Below are positions 35,071-46,704 of a stretch of DNA of 64,000 nucleotides, piece after piece. Made by a program: the position numbers and the translations under genes. How positions within the stretch are numbered: the first letter of the stretch is position 1; each line of letters opens with the position of its first letter. The stretch lies in contig NZ_CP141606.1 in assembly GCF_035593345.1 (NCBI RefSeq), positions 868,001 through 932,000 of the forward strand, read 5' to 3'. Below the pieces are notes generated by a model. The model was not told the DNA's origin, ran no database searches, and saw nothing but the letters and a program-made list of their open reading frames with translations. The stretch is from Lelliottia sp. JS-SCA-14. Lineage in GTDB: Bacteria > Pseudomonadota > Gammaproteobacteria > Enterobacterales > Enterobacteriaceae.

Positions 35071-35859
35071 GTGATTGATAAATCCGCCTTTATTCATCCA
35101 TCTGCCATTGTGGAAGAGGGTGCCGTTATCGGTGCTAACGCCCACATTGGTCCTTTTTGTATTGTTGGCCCCCACGTCACTATTGGCGAGGGTACCGTAC
35201 TGAAGTCTCACGTCGTCGTGAATGGTCATACGACCATTGGCCGCGACAACGAGATCTATCAGTTTGCCTCCATTGGCGAAGTGAACCAGGATCTGAAATA
35301 TGCTGGCGAACCAACCCGTGTGGAAATCGGCGATCGTAATCGCATTCGCGAAAGCGTCACCATTCATCGTGGCACAGTACAGGGTGGTGGATTGACGAAG
35401 GTGGGCAGCGACAACCTCTTTATGGTGAATGCGCACATCGCGCACGACTGTACCGTAGGCAGCCGCTGTATCCTCGCTAACAACGCAACGCTGGCGGGAC
35501 ACGTATCGGTTGATGATTTCGCGATCATTGGCGGCATGACCGCAGTCCATCAGTTCTGCATCATTGGTGCACACGTGATGGTCGGCGGCTGCTCCGGTGT
35601 GGCACAGGATGTCCCACCGTATGTGATTGCGCAGGGCAACCATGCGACGCCGTTTGGCGTCAACATTGAAGGTCTCAAGCGTCGTGGCTTTAGCCGCGAA
35701 GCGATCACCGCGATCCGCAACGCGTACAAACTTCTTTACCGTAGCGGCAAAACGCTGGAAGAGGCCAAGCCAGAAGTTGCAGAGCTGGCAGAACAGCACC
35801 CTGAAGTGAAAGCGTTCACCGAGTTCTTTGAACGCTCAACTCGCGGTCTGATTCGTTAA
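35071..35859 (+). CDS. lpxA: UDP-N-acetylglucosamine O-acyltransferase LpxA
   Basis: First step of lipid A synthesis, cytoplasmic trimer. 262 residues, identical length to E. coli, GTG start at 35071 as in E. coli with RBS GGGAGG at the fabZ end. Left-handed beta-helix of hexapeptide repeats with the catalytic H125 in [11 protein letters not shown], and a helical C-terminal domain ([18 protein letters not shown]). Its stop codon overlaps the lpxB start (TAATG). Confidence 0.97.
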   Translation: MIDKSAFIHPSAIVEEGAVIGANAHIGPFCIVGPHVTIGEGTVLKSHVVVNGHTTIGRDNEIYQFASIGEVNQDLKYAGEPTRVEIGDRNRIRESVTIHRGTVQGGGLTKVGSDNLFMVNAHIAHDCTVGSRCILANNATLAGHVSVDDFAIIGGMTAVHQFCIIGAHVMVGGCSGVAQDVPPYVIAQGNHATPFGVNIEGLKRRGFSREAITAIRNAYKLLYRSGKTLEEAKPEVAELAEQHPEVKAFTEFFERSTRGLIR

Positions 35860-37007
35860 TGGTCGACAATCGTCCATTAACGATAGCCCTGGTCGCCGGA
35901 GAAACCTCCGGCGATATTCTTGGTGCAGGTCTTATCCGCGCACTCAAGGCTCGCGTACCTAACGCCCGCTTTGTCGGCGTCGCCGGTCCGCTGATGCAGG
36001 CCGAAGGCTGCGAAGCCTGGTACGAAATGGAAGAGCTGGCGGTGATGGGCATTGTGGAAGTGCTGGGCCGTTTGCGCCGTCTGCTGCACATTCGCGCCGA
36101 TCTCACCCGTCGTTTTACCGATCTCAAACCCGATGTCTTTGTCGGTATCGATGCTCCTGATTTCAATATTACCCTCGAAGGGAACCTGAAAAAGCAGGGT
36201 ATCAAAACGATCCACTACGTCAGTCCGTCCGTCTGGGCGTGGCGACAGAAACGTGTTTTCAAAATAGGCAGATCGACCGATCTGGTGCTTGCTTTTCTGC
36301 CTTTCGAAAAAGCGTTTTACGATAGATTCAACGTTCCGTGCCGCTTTATCGGTCATACCATGGCAGACGCCATGCCGCTTGATCCGGATAAAAACGCGGC
36401 GCGCGATATTCTCGGCATCCCTCACGACGCCCACTGTCTGGCCCTATTGCCAGGTAGTCGCGGTGCGGAAGTGGAAATGCTCAGCGCCGATTTCCTGAAA
36501 ACGGCGCAAATCCTGCGTCAGACCTACCCGGATCTGGAAGTGGTCGTCCCGCTGGTGAATGCGAAACGCCGCGAGCAGTTCGAGCGCATCAAGGCCGAAG
36601 TGGCCCCGGACCTGCACATCCACTTGCTGGATGGTAAAGGTCGTGAGGCGATGGTCGCCAGCGATGCTGCGCTGCTTGCTTCGGGCACGGCGGCGCTGGA
36701 GTGCATGCTCGCCAAGTGTCCGATGGTGGTGGGCTATCGCATGAAGCCGTTCACCTTCTGGCTGGCGAAACGCCTGGTGAAAACGGATTATGTGTCGCTG
36801 CCGAACCTGCTGGCCGGTCGTGAACTGGTGAAAGAGTTATTGCAGGAAGAGTGTCAGCCGCAGGCGTTAGCCGATGCGTTGCTGCCGCTGCTGGCCGACG
36901 GTAAAACCAGCCACCAGATGCATGACACATTCCGGGAGTTGCATCAGCAGATCCGCTGTAATGCCGATGAGCAGGCGGCGGATGCGGTGCTGGAGTTAGC
37001 AAAATGA
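35859..37007 (+). CDS. lpxB: Lipid-A-disaccharide synthase
   Basis: GT19 glycosyltransferase that joins UDP-2,3-diacylglucosamine and lipid X into the lipid A disaccharide, at the inner face of the inner membrane. 382 residues, E. coli length. Motifs: [20 protein letters not shown] at the N-terminus, [38 protein letters not shown] and [21 protein letters not shown]. Overlaps lpxA by one base and rnhB by four. Confidence 0.97.
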   Translation: MVDNRPLTIALVAGETSGDILGAGLIRALKARVPNARFVGVAGPLMQAEGCEAWYEMEELAVMGIVEVLGRLRRLLHIRADLTRRFTDLKPDVFVGIDAPDFNITLEGNLKKQGIKTIHYVSPSVWAWRQKRVFKIGRSTDLVLAFLPFEKAFYDRFNVPCRFIGHTMADAMPLDPDKNAARDILGIPHDAHCLALLPGSRGAEVEMLSADFLKTAQILRQTYPDLEVVVPLVNAKRREQFERIKAEVAPDLHIHLLDGKGREAMVASDAALLASGTAALECMLAKCPMVVGYRMKPFTFWLAKRLVKTDYVSLPNLLAGRELVKELLQEECQPQALADALLPLLADGKTSHQMHDTFRELHQQIRCNADEQAADAVLELAK

Positions 37008-37600
37008 TGGAATTTGTTTACCCTCACACGCACCTTGTTGCGGGTGTGGACGAAGTCGGACGCGGTCCGCTGGTCGGTGCGGTGGTGACTGCCGCCGTCA
37101 TCCTCGACCCTAATCGCCCGATTGTTGGGCTGAACGACTCAAAAAAGCTTTCCGAAAAGCGCCGTCTGGCGTTGTTCGATGAGATCAAAGAAAAAGCGCT
37201 GGCGTGGAGCTTAGGCCGCGCCGAGCCTGAAGAGATCGACCGGCTTAATATTCTGCATGCCACCATGCTGGCGATGCAGCGCGCCGTTGCCGGGCTGAAC
37301 ATCGTCCCGGAATATGTGCTGATCGACGGCAACCGCTGCCCGGCACTGCCGATGCCGTCGCTGGCAGTAGTGAAGGGCGACAGCCGCGTGCCTGAAATCA
37401 GCGCGGCATCCATTATTGCTAAAGTCACACGCGATGCTGAAATGGCCGCGCTGGACGTCACTTTTCCCCAGTATGGCTTTGCCCAGCACAAGGGGTATCC
37501 GACCGCTTTCCATCTGGAAAGACTGGCTGAACACGGCGCAACTGAACATCATCGACGCAGTTTTGGTCCGGTGAAACGCGCACTGGGACTGGTGTCCTGA
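37004..37600 (+). CDS. rnhB: Ribonuclease HII
   Basis: Removes ribonucleotides misincorporated in DNA and RNA of RNA/DNA hybrids. 198 residues, E. coli length. Active-site DEDD residues are recognisable in [16 protein letters not shown] and the aspartate of [11 protein letters not shown], with [13 protein letters not shown] as the third block. Coupled to lpxB by an ATGA overlap, 38 bases before dnaE. Confidence 0.97.
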   Translation: MMEFVYPHTHLVAGVDEVGRGPLVGAVVTAAVILDPNRPIVGLNDSKKLSEKRRLALFDEIKEKALAWSLGRAEPEEIDRLNILHATMLAMQRAVAGLNIVPEYVLIDGNRCPALPMPSLAVVKGDSRVPEISAASIIAKVTRDAEMAALDVTFPQYGFAQHKGYPTAFHLERLAEHGATEHHRRSFGPVKRALGLVS

Positions 37601-37638
37601 ATCAATACGCAAGCAATTAAGTAACGCGGAATCTGAAG

Positions 37639-40600
37639 ATGGCTGAACCACGTTTCGTACACCTGCGGGTGCATAGCGACTACTCCATGATTGATGGGCT
37701 GGCGAAGACCGGGCCGCTGGTAAAAAAGGCGGCCTCTCTTGGTATGCCTGCGCTGGCGATCACCGATTTCACTAACCTTTGCGGTCTGGTGAAGTTCTAC
37801 GGAACGGCGCATGGCTCGGGGCTTAAGCCCATTGTCGGCGCAGATTTTCACGTCCAGAGCGATCTGATCGGCGATGAGCTGACGCAAATTTCCGTGCTCG
37901 CGATGAATAACACGGGCTACCAAAACCTGACGCTGCTGATCTCCCGCGCCTACCAGCGCGGCTACGGCGCGGCAGGCCCATGGATCGACCGCGAGTGGCT
38001 GGCAGAGCTGAATGAGGGTTTACTGCTCATCTCTGGCGGCCGCATGGGTGATGTCGGTAAAAGCCTGATCCGTGGCAACAGCGTGCTCGTCGACCAGTGC
38101 GTCGCATTTTATGAAGAACACTTCCCGGATCGCTTCTATCTGGAGTTGATCCGTACCGGTCGTCCTGATGAGGAGAGCTATCTGCATGCGGCGGTAGCCC
38201 TTGCGGAAGAGCGCGGTCTGCCTGTCGTGGCTACCAATGACGTCCGTTTCCTTGAACCGGGTGATTTTGATGCGCACGAGATCCGTGTCGCCATCCACGA
38301 TGGTTTTACCCTCGACGATCCGAAACGACCGCGTAACTACTCTTCGCAGCAGTACATGCGTAACGAAGACGAGATGTGCGAGCTGTTCGCCGACATCCCG
38401 GAAGCGCTGGAAAACAGCGTCGAAATCGCCCGTCGCTGCAACGTCACCGTTCGCCTGGGCGAATACTTCCTGCCGCAGTTCCCGACCGGCGATATGACCA
38501 CCGAAGATTTCCTCGTGGTGAAATCGAAAGAGGGTCTGGAAGAGCGTCTGGAATTCCTGTTCCCGGATCCGGCCGTACGCGCCGAAAAACGCCCACCGTA
38601 TGATGAACGTCTGGATATCGAACTCCAGGTGATCAACCAGATGGGGTTCCCGGGTTACTTCCTGATCGTAATGGAATTTATCCAGTGGTCGAAGGACAAC
38701 GGCGTGCCGGTAGGGCCTGGCCGTGGTTCCGGTGCGGGTTCGCTTGTGGCCTATGCGCTAAAAATTACCGACCTCGATCCGCTGGAGTTCGACCTGCTGT
38801 TCGAACGTTTCCTTAACCCGGAACGTGTCTCGATGCCCGACTTCGACGTTGACTTCTGCATGGAGAAACGCGACCAGGTAATTGAGCACGTCGCGGACAT
38901 GTACGGTCGTGACGCGGTATCGCAGATTATTACCTTCGGTACGATGGCGGCGAAAGCGGTTATCCGCGACGTGGGCCGCGTGCTGGGCCACCCGTACGGT
39001 TTTGTCGATCGCATCTCCAAACTGGTGCCGCCCGATCCGGGCATGACCCTGGCGAAAGCCTTCGAAGCCGAGCCGCAGCTGCCGGAAATCTACGAAGCGG
39101 ACGAAGAGGTCAAAGCGCTGATCGACATGGCGCGCAAGCTGGAAGGTGTGACGCGTAACGCCGGTAAACACGCCGGTGGTGTGGTGATCGCCCCGACCAA
39201 AATTACCGATTTTGCGCCGCTGTATTGCGACGAATCGGGCCAGCATCCGGTCACACAGTTCGACAAGAACGACGTGGAGTACGCGGGCCTGGTGAAGTTC
39301 GACTTCCTCGGTTTGCGAACGCTCACTATCATCGACTGGGCGCTGAAGATGATCAACCCGCGCCGGGCCAAACAGGGCCTGGAGCCGATTGATATCGCCG
39401 CCATTCCGCTCGATGACAAGAAAAGCTTCGACATGCTGCAGCGCTCGGAAACCACGGCGGTGTTCCAGCTTGAATCCCGCGGCATGAAAGACCTGATTAA
39501 GCGTCTGCAGCCCGACTGCTTCGAAGATATGATCGCGCTGGTGGCCCTGTTCCGTCCGGGCCCGTTGCAGTCCGGGATGGTAGATAACTTTATTGACCGT
39601 AAGCACGGTCGCGAAGAGATTTCCTACCCTGACGTTCAGTGGCAGCATGAGTGTCTGAAGCCGGTTCTGGAGCCGACCTACGGCATTATCCTGTACCAGG
39701 AACAGGTGATGCAGATTGCGCAGGAGCTTTCCGGCTATACCCTGGGCGGCGCGGATATGCTGCGTCGTGCGATGGGTAAGAAAAAGCCGGAAGAGATGGC
39801 GAAGCAGCGCGGCACCTTTGAAGAGGGCGCGAAAAGCCGGGGCGTAGACGGCGAGCTGGCGATGAAAATCTTCGACCTGGTGGAGAAATTCGCCGGTTAC
39901 GGGTTTAACAAATCGCACTCCGCAGCCTACGCGCTGGTCTCGTATCAAACCCTGTGGCTGAAAGCGCACTATCCGGCAGAATTTATGGCGGCCGTGATGA
40001 CCGCCGATATGGATAACACCGAAAAAGTGGTTGGCCTGGTGGATGAGTGCTGGCGCATGGGGCTGAAAATCCTGCCGCCGGACATCAACGCCGGGATGTA
40101 CCATTTCCACGTCAATGACGACGGTGAAATTGTTTACGGGATCGGCGCCATCAAAGGCGTGGGCGAAGGCCCGATCGAAGCGATTATCGAAGCGCGTAAC
40201 AACGGCGGTTACTTCCGCGAGCTGTTCGATCTTTGCGCTCGTACCGACACCAAAAAGCTGAACCGTCGGGTGCTGGAAAAACTGATTATGTCCGGGGCGT
40301 TTGACCGCCTCGGCCCGCACCGCGCGGCGCTGATGAATTCCCTCGGCGACGCGCTGAAAGCGGCTGACCAGCACGCGAAAGCGGAAGCGATTGGTCAGGC
40401 AGATATGTTTGGCGTGCTGGCGGAAGAGCCTGAGCAGATTGAGCAGTCTTATGCCAACTGCCAGCCGTGGCCAGAACATACGGTACTGGAAGGGGAGCGT
40501 GAAACGTTGGGGTTGTACCTGACGGGTCACCCGATCAACCAGTATCTGAAAGAAATTGAGCGCTATGTCGGAGGCTACAGGCTAAAAGACATGCATCCGA

Positions 40601-41121
40601 CTGAACGTGGTAAAATGACCACGGCGGCGGGGCTCGTCATTGCTGCGCGGGTTATGGTCACCAAGCGCGGTAATCGCATCGGCATCTGTACGCTGGATGA
40701 CCGCTCCGGGCGGCTGGAGGTGATGTTATTCACCGAAGCGCTGGAAAAATACCAGCATTTGCTGGAAAACGACCGCATACTTATCGTCAGCGGACAGGTC
40801 AGCTTTGATGACTTCAGCGGCGGGCTTAAAATGATGGCCCGTGAAGTGATGGATATTGACGAAGCCCGGGAAAAATATGCTCGCGGGCTTGCTATCTCGC
40901 TGACGGACAGGCAAATTGATGACCAGCTTTTAAACCGACTCCGTCAGTCTCTGGAACCCCATCGTTCGGGGACCATTCCAGTACATCTCTACTATCAGAG
41001 GGCGGATGCACGTGCGCGATTGCGCTTTGGTGCAACGTGGCGTGTCTCTCCGAGCGATCGTTTACTCAACGATCTCCGTGGCCTCATTGGTTCGGAGCAG
41101 GTGGAACTGGAGTTTGACTAA
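37639..41121 (+). CDS. dnaE: DNA polymerase III subunit alpha
   Basis: Replicative polymerase, C-family. 1160 residues, E. coli length. N-terminal PHP domain ([17 protein letters not shown], about 1-270), palm with the catalytic aspartates in [15 protein letters not shown] near residue 402 and a third in the FDFLGLRTL region, fingers with [18 protein letters not shown] and [21 protein letters not shown], then helix-hairpin-helix and OB domain, and C-terminal tau-binding region. Embedded between rnhB and accA, the standard arrangement. Confidence 0.98.
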   Translation: MAEPRFVHLRVHSDYSMIDGLAKTGPLVKKAASLGMPALAITDFTNLCGLVKFYGTAHGSGLKPIVGADFHVQSDLIGDELTQISVLAMNNTGYQNLTLLISRAYQRGYGAAGPWIDREWLAELNEGLLLISGGRMGDVGKSLIRGNSVLVDQCVAFYEEHFPDRFYLELIRTGRPDEESYLHAAVALAEERGLPVVATNDVRFLEPGDFDAHEIRVAIHDGFTLDDPKRPRNYSSQQYMRNEDEMCELFADIPEALENSVEIARRCNVTVRLGEYFLPQFPTGDMTTEDFLVVKSKEGLEERLEFLFPDPAVRAEKRPPYDERLDIELQVINQMGFPGYFLIVMEFIQWSKDNGVPVGPGRGSGAGSLVAYALKITDLDPLEFDLLFERFLNPERVSMPDFDVDFCMEKRDQVIEHVADMYGRDAVSQIITFGTMAAKAVIRDVGRVLGHPYGFVDRISKLVPPDPGMTLAKAFEAEPQLPEIYEADEEVKALIDMARKLEGVTRNAGKHAGGVVIAPTKITDFAPLYCDESGQHPVTQFDKNDVEYAGLVKFDFLGLRTLTIIDWALKMINPRRAKQGLEPIDIAAIPLDDKKSFDMLQRSETTAVFQLESRGMKDLIKRLQPDCFEDMIALVALFRPGPLQSGMVDNFIDRKHGREEISYPDVQWQHECLKPVLEPTYGIILYQEQVMQIAQELSGYTLGGADMLRRAMGKKKPEEMAKQRGTFEEGAKSRGVDGELAMKIFDLVEKFAGYGFNKSHSAAYALVSYQTLWLKAHYPAEFMAAVMTADMDNTEKVVGLVDECWRMGLKILPPDINAGMYHFHVNDDGEIVYGIGAIKGVGEGPIEAIIEARNNGGYFRELFDLCARTDTKKLNRRVLEKLIMSGAFDRLGPHRAALMNSLGDALKAADQHAKAEAIGQADMFGVLAEEPEQIEQSYANCQPWPEHTVLEGERETLGLYLTGHPINQYLKEIERYVGGYRLKDMHPTERGKMTTAAGLVIAARVMVTKRGNRIGICTLDDRSGRLEVMLFTEALEKYQHLLENDRILIVSGQVSFDDFSGGLKMMAREVMDIDEAREKYARGLAISLTDRQIDDQLLNRLRQSLEPHRSGTIPVHLYYQRADARARLRFGATWRVSPSDRLLNDLRGLIGSEQVELEFD

Positions 41122-41133
41122 TACAGGAATACT

Positions 41134-42093
41134 ATGAGTCTGAATTTCCTTGATTTCGAACAGCCGATTGCAGAGCTGGAAGCGAAAATCGATTCTTTGA
41201 CAGCGGTAAGCCGTCAGGATGAAAAACTGGATATTAACATCGACGAAGAAGTGCATCGTCTGCGTGAAAAAAGCGTAGAACTGACGCGCAAAATCTTTGC
41301 CGATCTCGGCGCATGGCAGATTGCCCAGCTGGCTCGTCATCCACAGCGCCCGTACACCCTGGATTATGTCCGCCTGGCGTTTGATGAATTTGACGAACTG
41401 GCAGGCGATCGCGCTTATGCTGACGACAAAGCCATTGTCGGCGGTATCGCACGTCTGGATGGTCGCCCGGTGATGATCATTGGTCATCAGAAAGGCCGTG
41501 AAACCAAAGAGAAGATCCGTCGTAACTTTGGTATGCCAGCGCCGGAAGGTTACCGCAAGGCCCTGCGCCTGATGGAAATGGCCGAGCGCTTTAACATGCC
41601 GATCGTGACCTTTATCGACACCCCAGGTGCCTACCCGGGCGTCGGTGCTGAAGAGCGCGGTCAGTCTGAAGCTATCGCACGCAACCTGCGCGAAATGTCT
41701 CGTCTGTCCGTTCCGGTGATTTGTACCGTGATCGGTGAAGGCGGTTCCGGTGGCGCACTGGCTATCGGCGTGGGCGATAAAGTGAATATGCTGCAGTACA
41801 GCACCTATTCCGTTATCTCTCCGGAAGGCTGTGCGTCCATTCTGTGGAAGAGCGCAGACAAAGCGCCGCTGGCGGCGGAAGCGATGGGTATCATCGCGCC
41901 ACGTCTGAAAGAGCTGAAGCTGATCGATACCGTGATCCCAGAACCACTGGGTGGCGCGCATCGTAAGCCGGAAGTGATGGCCGCTTCTCTCAAGGCACAG
42001 CTGCTGGCTGACCTGGCCGATCTCGATGTGTTGAGCAAAGAAGACCTGCTCAATCGTCGCTATCAGCGCCTGATGAACTACGGTTACGCCTAA
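41134..42093 (+). CDS. accA: Acetyl-CoA carboxylase carboxyltransferase subunit alpha
   Basis: Alpha half of the carboxyltransferase making malonyl-CoA, the committed step of fatty acid synthesis. 319 residues, E. coli length. Crotonase-type fold: N-terminal [55 protein letters not shown] and [17 protein letters not shown]. Twelve bases after dnaE and ended by a terminator, closing the macro-operon. Confidence 0.98.
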   Translation: MSLNFLDFEQPIAELEAKIDSLTAVSRQDEKLDINIDEEVHRLREKSVELTRKIFADLGAWQIAQLARHPQRPYTLDYVRLAFDEFDELAGDRAYADDKAIVGGIARLDGRPVMIIGHQKGRETKEKIRRNFGMPAPEGYRKALRLMEMAERFNMPIVTFIDTPGAYPGVGAEERGQSEAIARNLREMSRLSVPVICTVIGEGGSGGALAIGVGDKVNMLQYSTYSVISPEGCASILWKSADKAPLAAEAMGIIAPRLKELKLIDTVIPEPLGGAHRKPEVMAASLKAQLLADLADLDVLSKEDLLNRRYQRLMNYGYA

Positions 42094-42111
42094 GCGACAC
42101 ACATAAATCTT

Positions 42112-42140
42112 AAAAGCCGCACACAGTTGCGGCTTTTTTT
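42112..42140 (+). terminator. Terminator of accA
   Basis: Stem AAAAGCCGC / GCGGCTTTT with a T-run (TTTTTTT), 18 bases after the accA stop. Confidence 0.9.
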
Positions 42141-42195
42141 ATACCTGCCGTTTACCTCGGCTATGCTTATCTAATGTTTTTCAAGGAGGTAGACC

Positions 42196-44334
42196 ATGAA
42201 CATCATTGCCATCATGGGTCCACATGGCGTCTTTTATAAAGACGAGCCCATCAAGGAGCTGGAACAATCACTAAAGGATCGCGGATTTCAGCTGATCTGG
42301 CCGCACAACAGCGCTGACCTGCTGAAGGTTATCGAGCACAACCCGCGCATTTGCGGCGTCGTTTTTGACTGGGATGAGTACGACCTGGAATTGTGCAGCG
42401 ATATCAATCAGCTCAACGAATATCTGCCGCTGTATGCATTTATCAACACCCATTCGACGATGGACGTCAGCGCCCACGACATGCGTATGGCGCTCTGGTT
42501 CTTTGAATATGCGCTCGGGGCCGCCGATGATATTGCGACGCGCATCGGGCAATACACCAATGAATATCTCGACAACATCACGCCGCCCTTTACCCGCGCG
42601 CTGTTCAACTATGTAAAAGAGGGCAAATACACCTTCTGTACGCCGGGGCACATGGCGGGCACGGCGTACCAGAAAAGCCCGGTCGGCTGCCTGTTCTACG
42701 ATTTCTTCGGGGGCAACACGCTGAAAGCGGATGTCTCGATCTCGGTGACGGAACTCGGCTCGCTGCTGGATCACACCGGTCCGCATCTGGAGGCGGAAGA
42801 GTATATCGCCCGCACCTTTGGGGCCGAGCAGAGCTATATGGTGACCAACGGCACCTCTACCTCCAATAAGATTGTCGGGATGTATGCCGCGCCTGCCGGA
42901 AGCACGCTGCTGATCGACCGTAACTGCCACAAATCATTGGCGCACTTATTAATGATGAGCGACGTCGTCCCGCTCTGGCTGTCGCCGACACGTAATGCGC
43001 TGGGGATTCTGGGCGGCATTCCGCGCCGTGAATTCTCCCATGCGGCAATCGAACAGAAAGTCGCAACGGTTGCGGGCGCGAGCTGGCCGATTCATGCGGT
43101 GATCACCAACTCGACCTACGACGGCCTGCTCTACAACACCAACTGGATCAAGCAAACGCTGGACGTGCCGTCGATTCACTTTGATTCCGCCTGGGTGCCC
43201 TACACCAACTTCCACCCGATTTATGCGGGCAAAAGTGGCATGAGCGGCGAGCGGGTGCCGGGCAAAGTGTTCTTCGAAACTCAGTCGACGCACAAAATGC
43301 TGGCGGCGTTCTCCCAGGCCTCGCTGATCCACATTAAGGGCGAATACGACGAAGAGACCTTCAACGAAGCCTTTATGATGCACACCACGACATCGCCGAG
43401 CTATCCGCTGGTGGCCTCGATTGAAACGGCAGCGGCGATGCTCCGCGGGAATCCGGGCAAACGCCTGATCAATCGTTCGGTTGAGCGCGCGCTGCATTTC
43501 CGGAAAGAGGTCCAGCGGCTTAAAGATGAGGCCGACGGCTGGTTCTTTGATATCTGGCAGCCGGAAGAGATTGATGAAGCCGAGTGCTGGTCCGTCGCGC
43601 CGGGCGAGAGCTGGCACGGGTTTCGCGACGCTGATGCGGATCATATGTTCCTCGATCCGGTGAAAGTCACCATTCTGACGCCGGGGATGGACGAACAGGG
43701 AACGATGAGCGACGAAGGGATCCCCGCTGCGCTGGTGGCGAAATTCCTCGATGAACGCGGCGTGGTGGTGGAGAAAACCGGACCGTACAATCTGCTCTTC
43801 CTGTTCAGTATCGGGATCGATAAAACCCGTGCGATGGGGCTGCTGCGGGGACTGATGGAGTTCAAACGCGCCTACGATCTCAATCTGCGAGTAAAAAACA
43901 TGCTGCCGGATCTGTACGCCGAAGATCCCGATTTCTATCGCAACATGCGGATCCAGGATCTGGCTCAGGGGATCCACAAGCTGATCCGTCAGCACGATCT
44001 GCCGCGGCTGATGCTGCAGGCATTCGACGTTTTGCCGGAGATGAAACTGACGCCGCACAAGGCCTGGCAACGTCAGGTGAAAGGCGAGGTGGAAACCATC
44101 GAACTCGAAAATCTGGTGGGACGCATCTCGGCGAACATGATCCTGCCATATCCGCCGGGCGTGCCGCTGTTGATGCCGGGAGAGATGATCACCGAACAAA
44201 GCCGGGCGGTGCTCGACTTCCTGCTGATGCTCTGTTCGATAGGGCGTCACTATCCCGGTTTTGAAACCGATATCCACGGCGCGAAGCGTGATGAGAACGG
44301 CGGTTACTGGGTGCGAGTCTTAAAAAAGGGGTGA
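42196..44334 (+). CDS. ldcC: Lysine decarboxylase LdcC
   Basis: PLP-dependent, fold type I enzyme converting lysine to cadaverine. 712 residues (E. coli LdcC 713, CadA 715). N-terminal response-regulator-like wing domain (about 1-130), PLP domain with the cofactor lysine in FETQSTHKMLAAFSQAS (near residue 367) and HFDSAWVPYTNFHPIY, and C-terminal domain. The location between accA and yaeR identifies it as the constitutive LdcC; no cadB or cadC is adjacent. Very strong RBS AAGGAGGT ahead of ATG. Confidence 0.95.
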   Translation: MNIIAIMGPHGVFYKDEPIKELEQSLKDRGFQLIWPHNSADLLKVIEHNPRICGVVFDWDEYDLELCSDINQLNEYLPLYAFINTHSTMDVSAHDMRMALWFFEYALGAADDIATRIGQYTNEYLDNITPPFTRALFNYVKEGKYTFCTPGHMAGTAYQKSPVGCLFYDFFGGNTLKADVSISVTELGSLLDHTGPHLEAEEYIARTFGAEQSYMVTNGTSTSNKIVGMYAAPAGSTLLIDRNCHKSLAHLLMMSDVVPLWLSPTRNALGILGGIPRREFSHAAIEQKVATVAGASWPIHAVITNSTYDGLLYNTNWIKQTLDVPSIHFDSAWVPYTNFHPIYAGKSGMSGERVPGKVFFETQSTHKMLAAFSQASLIHIKGEYDEETFNEAFMMHTTTSPSYPLVASIETAAAMLRGNPGKRLINRSVERALHFRKEVQRLKDEADGWFFDIWQPEEIDEAECWSVAPGESWHGFRDADADHMFLDPVKVTILTPGMDEQGTMSDEGIPAALVAKFLDERGVVVEKTGPYNLLFLFSIGIDKTRAMGLLRGLMEFKRAYDLNLRVKNMLPDLYAEDPDFYRNMRIQDLAQGIHKLIRQHDLPRLMLQAFDVLPEMKLTPHKAWQRQVKGEVETIELENLVGRISANMILPYPPGVPLLMPGEMITEQSRAVLDFLLMLCSIGRHYPGFETDIHGAKRDENGGYWVRVLKKG

Positions 44335-44393
44335 GCGCTTGCGTGCTCAGGGTTTTCGGTTGTAACGTTGACTCCTCATAAAAAGGAGAGGCT

Positions 44394-44783
44394 ATGCTGG
44401 GTTTAAAACAGGTTCACCATATTGCGATCATTGCGACTGATTACGCCAAAAGTAAGGCGTTTTATTGCGACATTCTCGGGTTCACGCTGATGAGCGAAGC
44501 TTATCGCGCCGAGAGAGATTCGTGGAAAGGTGACCTGGCGTTGAACGGGCAATATGTGATTGAGCTGTTCTCCTTTCCTTTCCCGCCAGCGCGCCCGTCG
44601 CGACCGGAAGCCTGCGGGCTTCGCCATCTCGCTTTCAGCGTGGACGATATCGAACAGGCGGTGAAGCATCTCGAAGGGCATGGCGTGAAGTGCGAAGCGA
44701 TTCGCATCGATCCGTTTACCGACAAGCGCTTTACCTTCTTCAACGATCCCGATGGTTTACCGCTGGAGCTTTATCAGCAGTAA
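44394..44783 (+). CDS. yaeR: VOC/glyoxalase-family protein YaeR
   Basis: Small vicinal-oxygen-chelate protein, 129 residues, full length, RBS AAAGGAGAGG. Two beta-alpha-beta-beta-beta units: LKQVHHIAIIATDYAKSKAFYCDILGF at the start and CGLRHLAFSVDDIEQAVKHLE in the second half; metal ligands are probably H7/H8, E48-type, H76-type and the terminal glutamate of LPLELYQQ. The substrate is unknown; it lies 63 bases before tilS. Dioxygenase or lyase activity is not shown. Confidence 0.92.
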   Translation: MLGLKQVHHIAIIATDYAKSKAFYCDILGFTLMSEAYRAERDSWKGDLALNGQYVIELFSFPFPPARPSRPEACGLRHLAFSVDDIEQAVKHLEGHGVKCEAIRIDPFTDKRFTFFNDPDGLPLELYQQ

Positions 44784-44845
44784 AGCTTGCCATCCATGAC
44801 AATGCTCGGTAATTTTCCGGGCATTGTCTTTCTGTGAAATCCCCT

Positions 44846-46132
44846 ATGACGCAACCTGCGATCGCTCAGTCTGTTTACCCGTACCGCCAGCTGCTGGTGG
44901 GCTTTAGCGGTGGCCTGGATTCCACCGTCCTGCTGCACCGGCTGATGCTGTGGCGCGAACACCAGCCTGAGGTGCAGATCCGCGCCATTCATATTCACCA
45001 CGGGCTTAGCGCGCACGCCGACGAGTGGGTCGCCCACTGCGAAGCGCTTTGCCTGGCATGGAAAATCCCTTTAATCGTTGAACGAGTAACGCTTAAAGAT
45101 GAAGGCCTCGGGACGGAAGCTCAGGCGCGGAAAGCGCGCTACGGCGCATTTGAAAAAACGCTTCTGCCCGGTGAAGCGATGGTGACGGCGCAGCATCTCG
45201 ACGATCAGTGTGAAACCTTTTTATTAGCACTTAAGCGCGGCAGCGGCCCGGCGGGTCTATCCGCAATGGCTGAGCGCAGTGAGTTTGCCGGAACACACCT
45301 GCTGCGTCCTTTACTGAGTGAAACCCGCGCGTCGCTGGAACACTGGGCGCAGGAACACAACTTGCGCTGGATAGAAGACGAAAGTAATCAGGACGACGGC
45401 TACGATCGTAACTTCCTGCGCCTGCGTATTTTGCCTGCGCTCTCGCAGCGCTGGCCGCACTTTGCCGAGGCGACGGCAAGAAGTGCGAGACTCTGCGCAG
45501 AGCAGGAGAGCCTGCTGGATGAATTGCTGAGTGAAGAGCTGACAAGCCTCGTCACGGAAGAGGGGGCTCTGAGGATGGCGCCGCTGCAAGCGATGAGCCC
45601 GATGCGTCGCGGTGCGCTGTTCCGGCGCTGGCTGGCGGGTCATCACGCGCAAATGCCCTCGCGCGATATGCTCAACCGAATCTGGGATGAAGTGGTTCAG
45701 GCGCGCGAAGATGCCAATCCGTGTCTGCATCTCAATGGCTTTGAGATTCGACGCTTCAAAGAGCAGCTCTGGTGGGTGAAGCATCAGCCGTCGCTGGCAG
45801 ATAACATCATCCCCTGGCCTGATGTCCACGAGCCGCTGAATCTCCCGCAAGGGGCGGGTTGGGTTTCTCTTGCGGCACCCGGAAATGTGCGTCTGCCAGA
45901 ATTGGGTGAAGAGGTGACGATCCGCTTTAAGGCCAGCGGGAATTTACACATTGTGGGCCGAAACGGAGGACGTAAGCTGAAAAAAATCTGGCAGGAGTGC
46001 AACGTTCCGCCGTGGCGGCGCGATACCACGCCTCTGCTTTTTTATGGTGAAAACTTGATGGCGGCGGCGGGGATCTTTGTCACGCAGGAAGGCTGGGCGG
46101 AAGAGGGGGTAAGCTTTGAATGGAAGGCGTAA
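44846..46132 (+). CDS. tilS: tRNA(Ile)-lysidine synthase
   Basis: Essential enzyme that ligates lysine to C34 of tRNA-Ile(CAU), switching it to read AUA. 428 residues from ATG 44846; a GTG four codons upstream (44834) is also in frame and neither has a clear RBS, so the start is chosen by alignment with the family. PP-loop ATP motif SGGLDS at residues 21-26, [20 protein letters not shown], and [11 protein letters not shown]-terminal TilS domain with [17 protein letters not shown]. Convergent with rof. Confidence 0.95.
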   Translation: MTQPAIAQSVYPYRQLLVGFSGGLDSTVLLHRLMLWREHQPEVQIRAIHIHHGLSAHADEWVAHCEALCLAWKIPLIVERVTLKDEGLGTEAQARKARYGAFEKTLLPGEAMVTAQHLDDQCETFLLALKRGSGPAGLSAMAERSEFAGTHLLRPLLSETRASLEHWAQEHNLRWIEDESNQDDGYDRNFLRLRILPALSQRWPHFAEATARSARLCAEQESLLDELLSEELTSLVTEEGALRMAPLQAMSPMRRGALFRRWLAGHHAQMPSRDMLNRIWDEVVQAREDANPCLHLNGFEIRRFKEQLWWVKHQPSLADNIIPWPDVHEPLNLPQGAGWVSLAAPGNVRLPELGEEVTIRFKASGNLHIVGRNGGRKLKKIWQECNVPPWRRDTTPLLFYGENLMAAAGIFVTQEGWAEEGVSFEWKA

Positions 46133-46153
46133 CGGGCAGCGCACTGCCCGTTA
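46130..46153. terminator. Bidirectional terminator between tilS and rof
   Basis: Perfect 10-bp stem TAACGGGCAG / CTGCCCGTTA with a CGCA loop; the first three bases are the tilS stop codon. No long T-run, so it may rely on both strands or on Rho. Confidence 0.65.
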
Positions 46154-46160
46154 CAGAGAA

Positions 46161-46421
46161 TTACTCTTCGCTCACCACGACGGTGCCGATATCCGGATGA
46201 CTGAAGCTGGCAATTTTATCGAGGCGAAGTTCACGCGTTGCTCCAGCGTCTTCGACGACCAGATATTCAACGTTCTTGCGTGAGACCAGATCGCTCGCTT
46301 TGGCCTTCAATTCCTCGCCGTCTTTTAACGCCAGCGACAGAACCAGGTGGTTCTGACAGGCGAGCTCGAGGTTGTCGTAGTCATCGCAGTTGATGGGTTG
46401 ATAGGTATCATTCATTGACAT
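46161..46421 (-). CDS. rof: Rho-binding antiterminator Rof
   Basis: Small inhibitor of Rho-dependent termination that binds Rho's primary RNA site. 86 residues, nearly identical in length to E. coli, [20 protein letters not shown]... . OB-like beta-barrel fold ([42 protein letters not shown]). Its start overlaps yaeP by 14 bases, so the two are translationally linked. Confidence 0.93.
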   Translation of the reverse strand: MSMNDTYQPINCDDYDNLELACQNHLVLSLALKDGEELKAKASDLVSRKNVEYLVVEDAGATRELRLDKIASFSHPDIGTVVVSEE

Positions 46422-46608
46422 AATCGCTCACCAGTAAATTCGCAGCAGCATACGCCGCTTTTTCCCTGACCGATTCTGAAAGGCTGGCGTCCAACGCCAC
46501 TTCATTCAGCACTTTCAATACACAGCCCAACGCATCGGGGATATACCCCAGATCTCCGCTGGCAATTTCCGCATACCTTTTGCGAATTAACTCACAATAA
46601 TTTTCCAC
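46408..46608 (-). CDS. yaeP: UPF0253 family protein YaeP
   Basis: 66-residue conserved protein of unknown function, GTG start at 46608 with upstream RBS GGAGGGG. All-helical, acidic; [24 protein letters not shown]... closely follows the E. coli protein. It overlaps and is transcribed ahead of rof; a role connected with Rho regulation is only a guess from context. Confidence 0.88.
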   Translation of the reverse strand: MENYCELIRKRYAEIASGDLGYIPDALGCVLKVLNEVALDASLSESVREKAAYAAANLLVSDYVNE

Positions 46609-46704
46609 ATCCCCTCCTGCCAGCGCACTGACGTTACTGTGAGATACACTTAAGCCTACGAAGATAAACTCGGTTTAGCAAGGTGACTATACCATACTCA
46701 TTCA

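Noticed and set aside
38758..40530. 590-codon open frame on the minus strand
   Set aside because: It is antisense to dnaE, has no ribosome site and no protein-like motifs; it arises from the high G+C codon pattern of dnaE.
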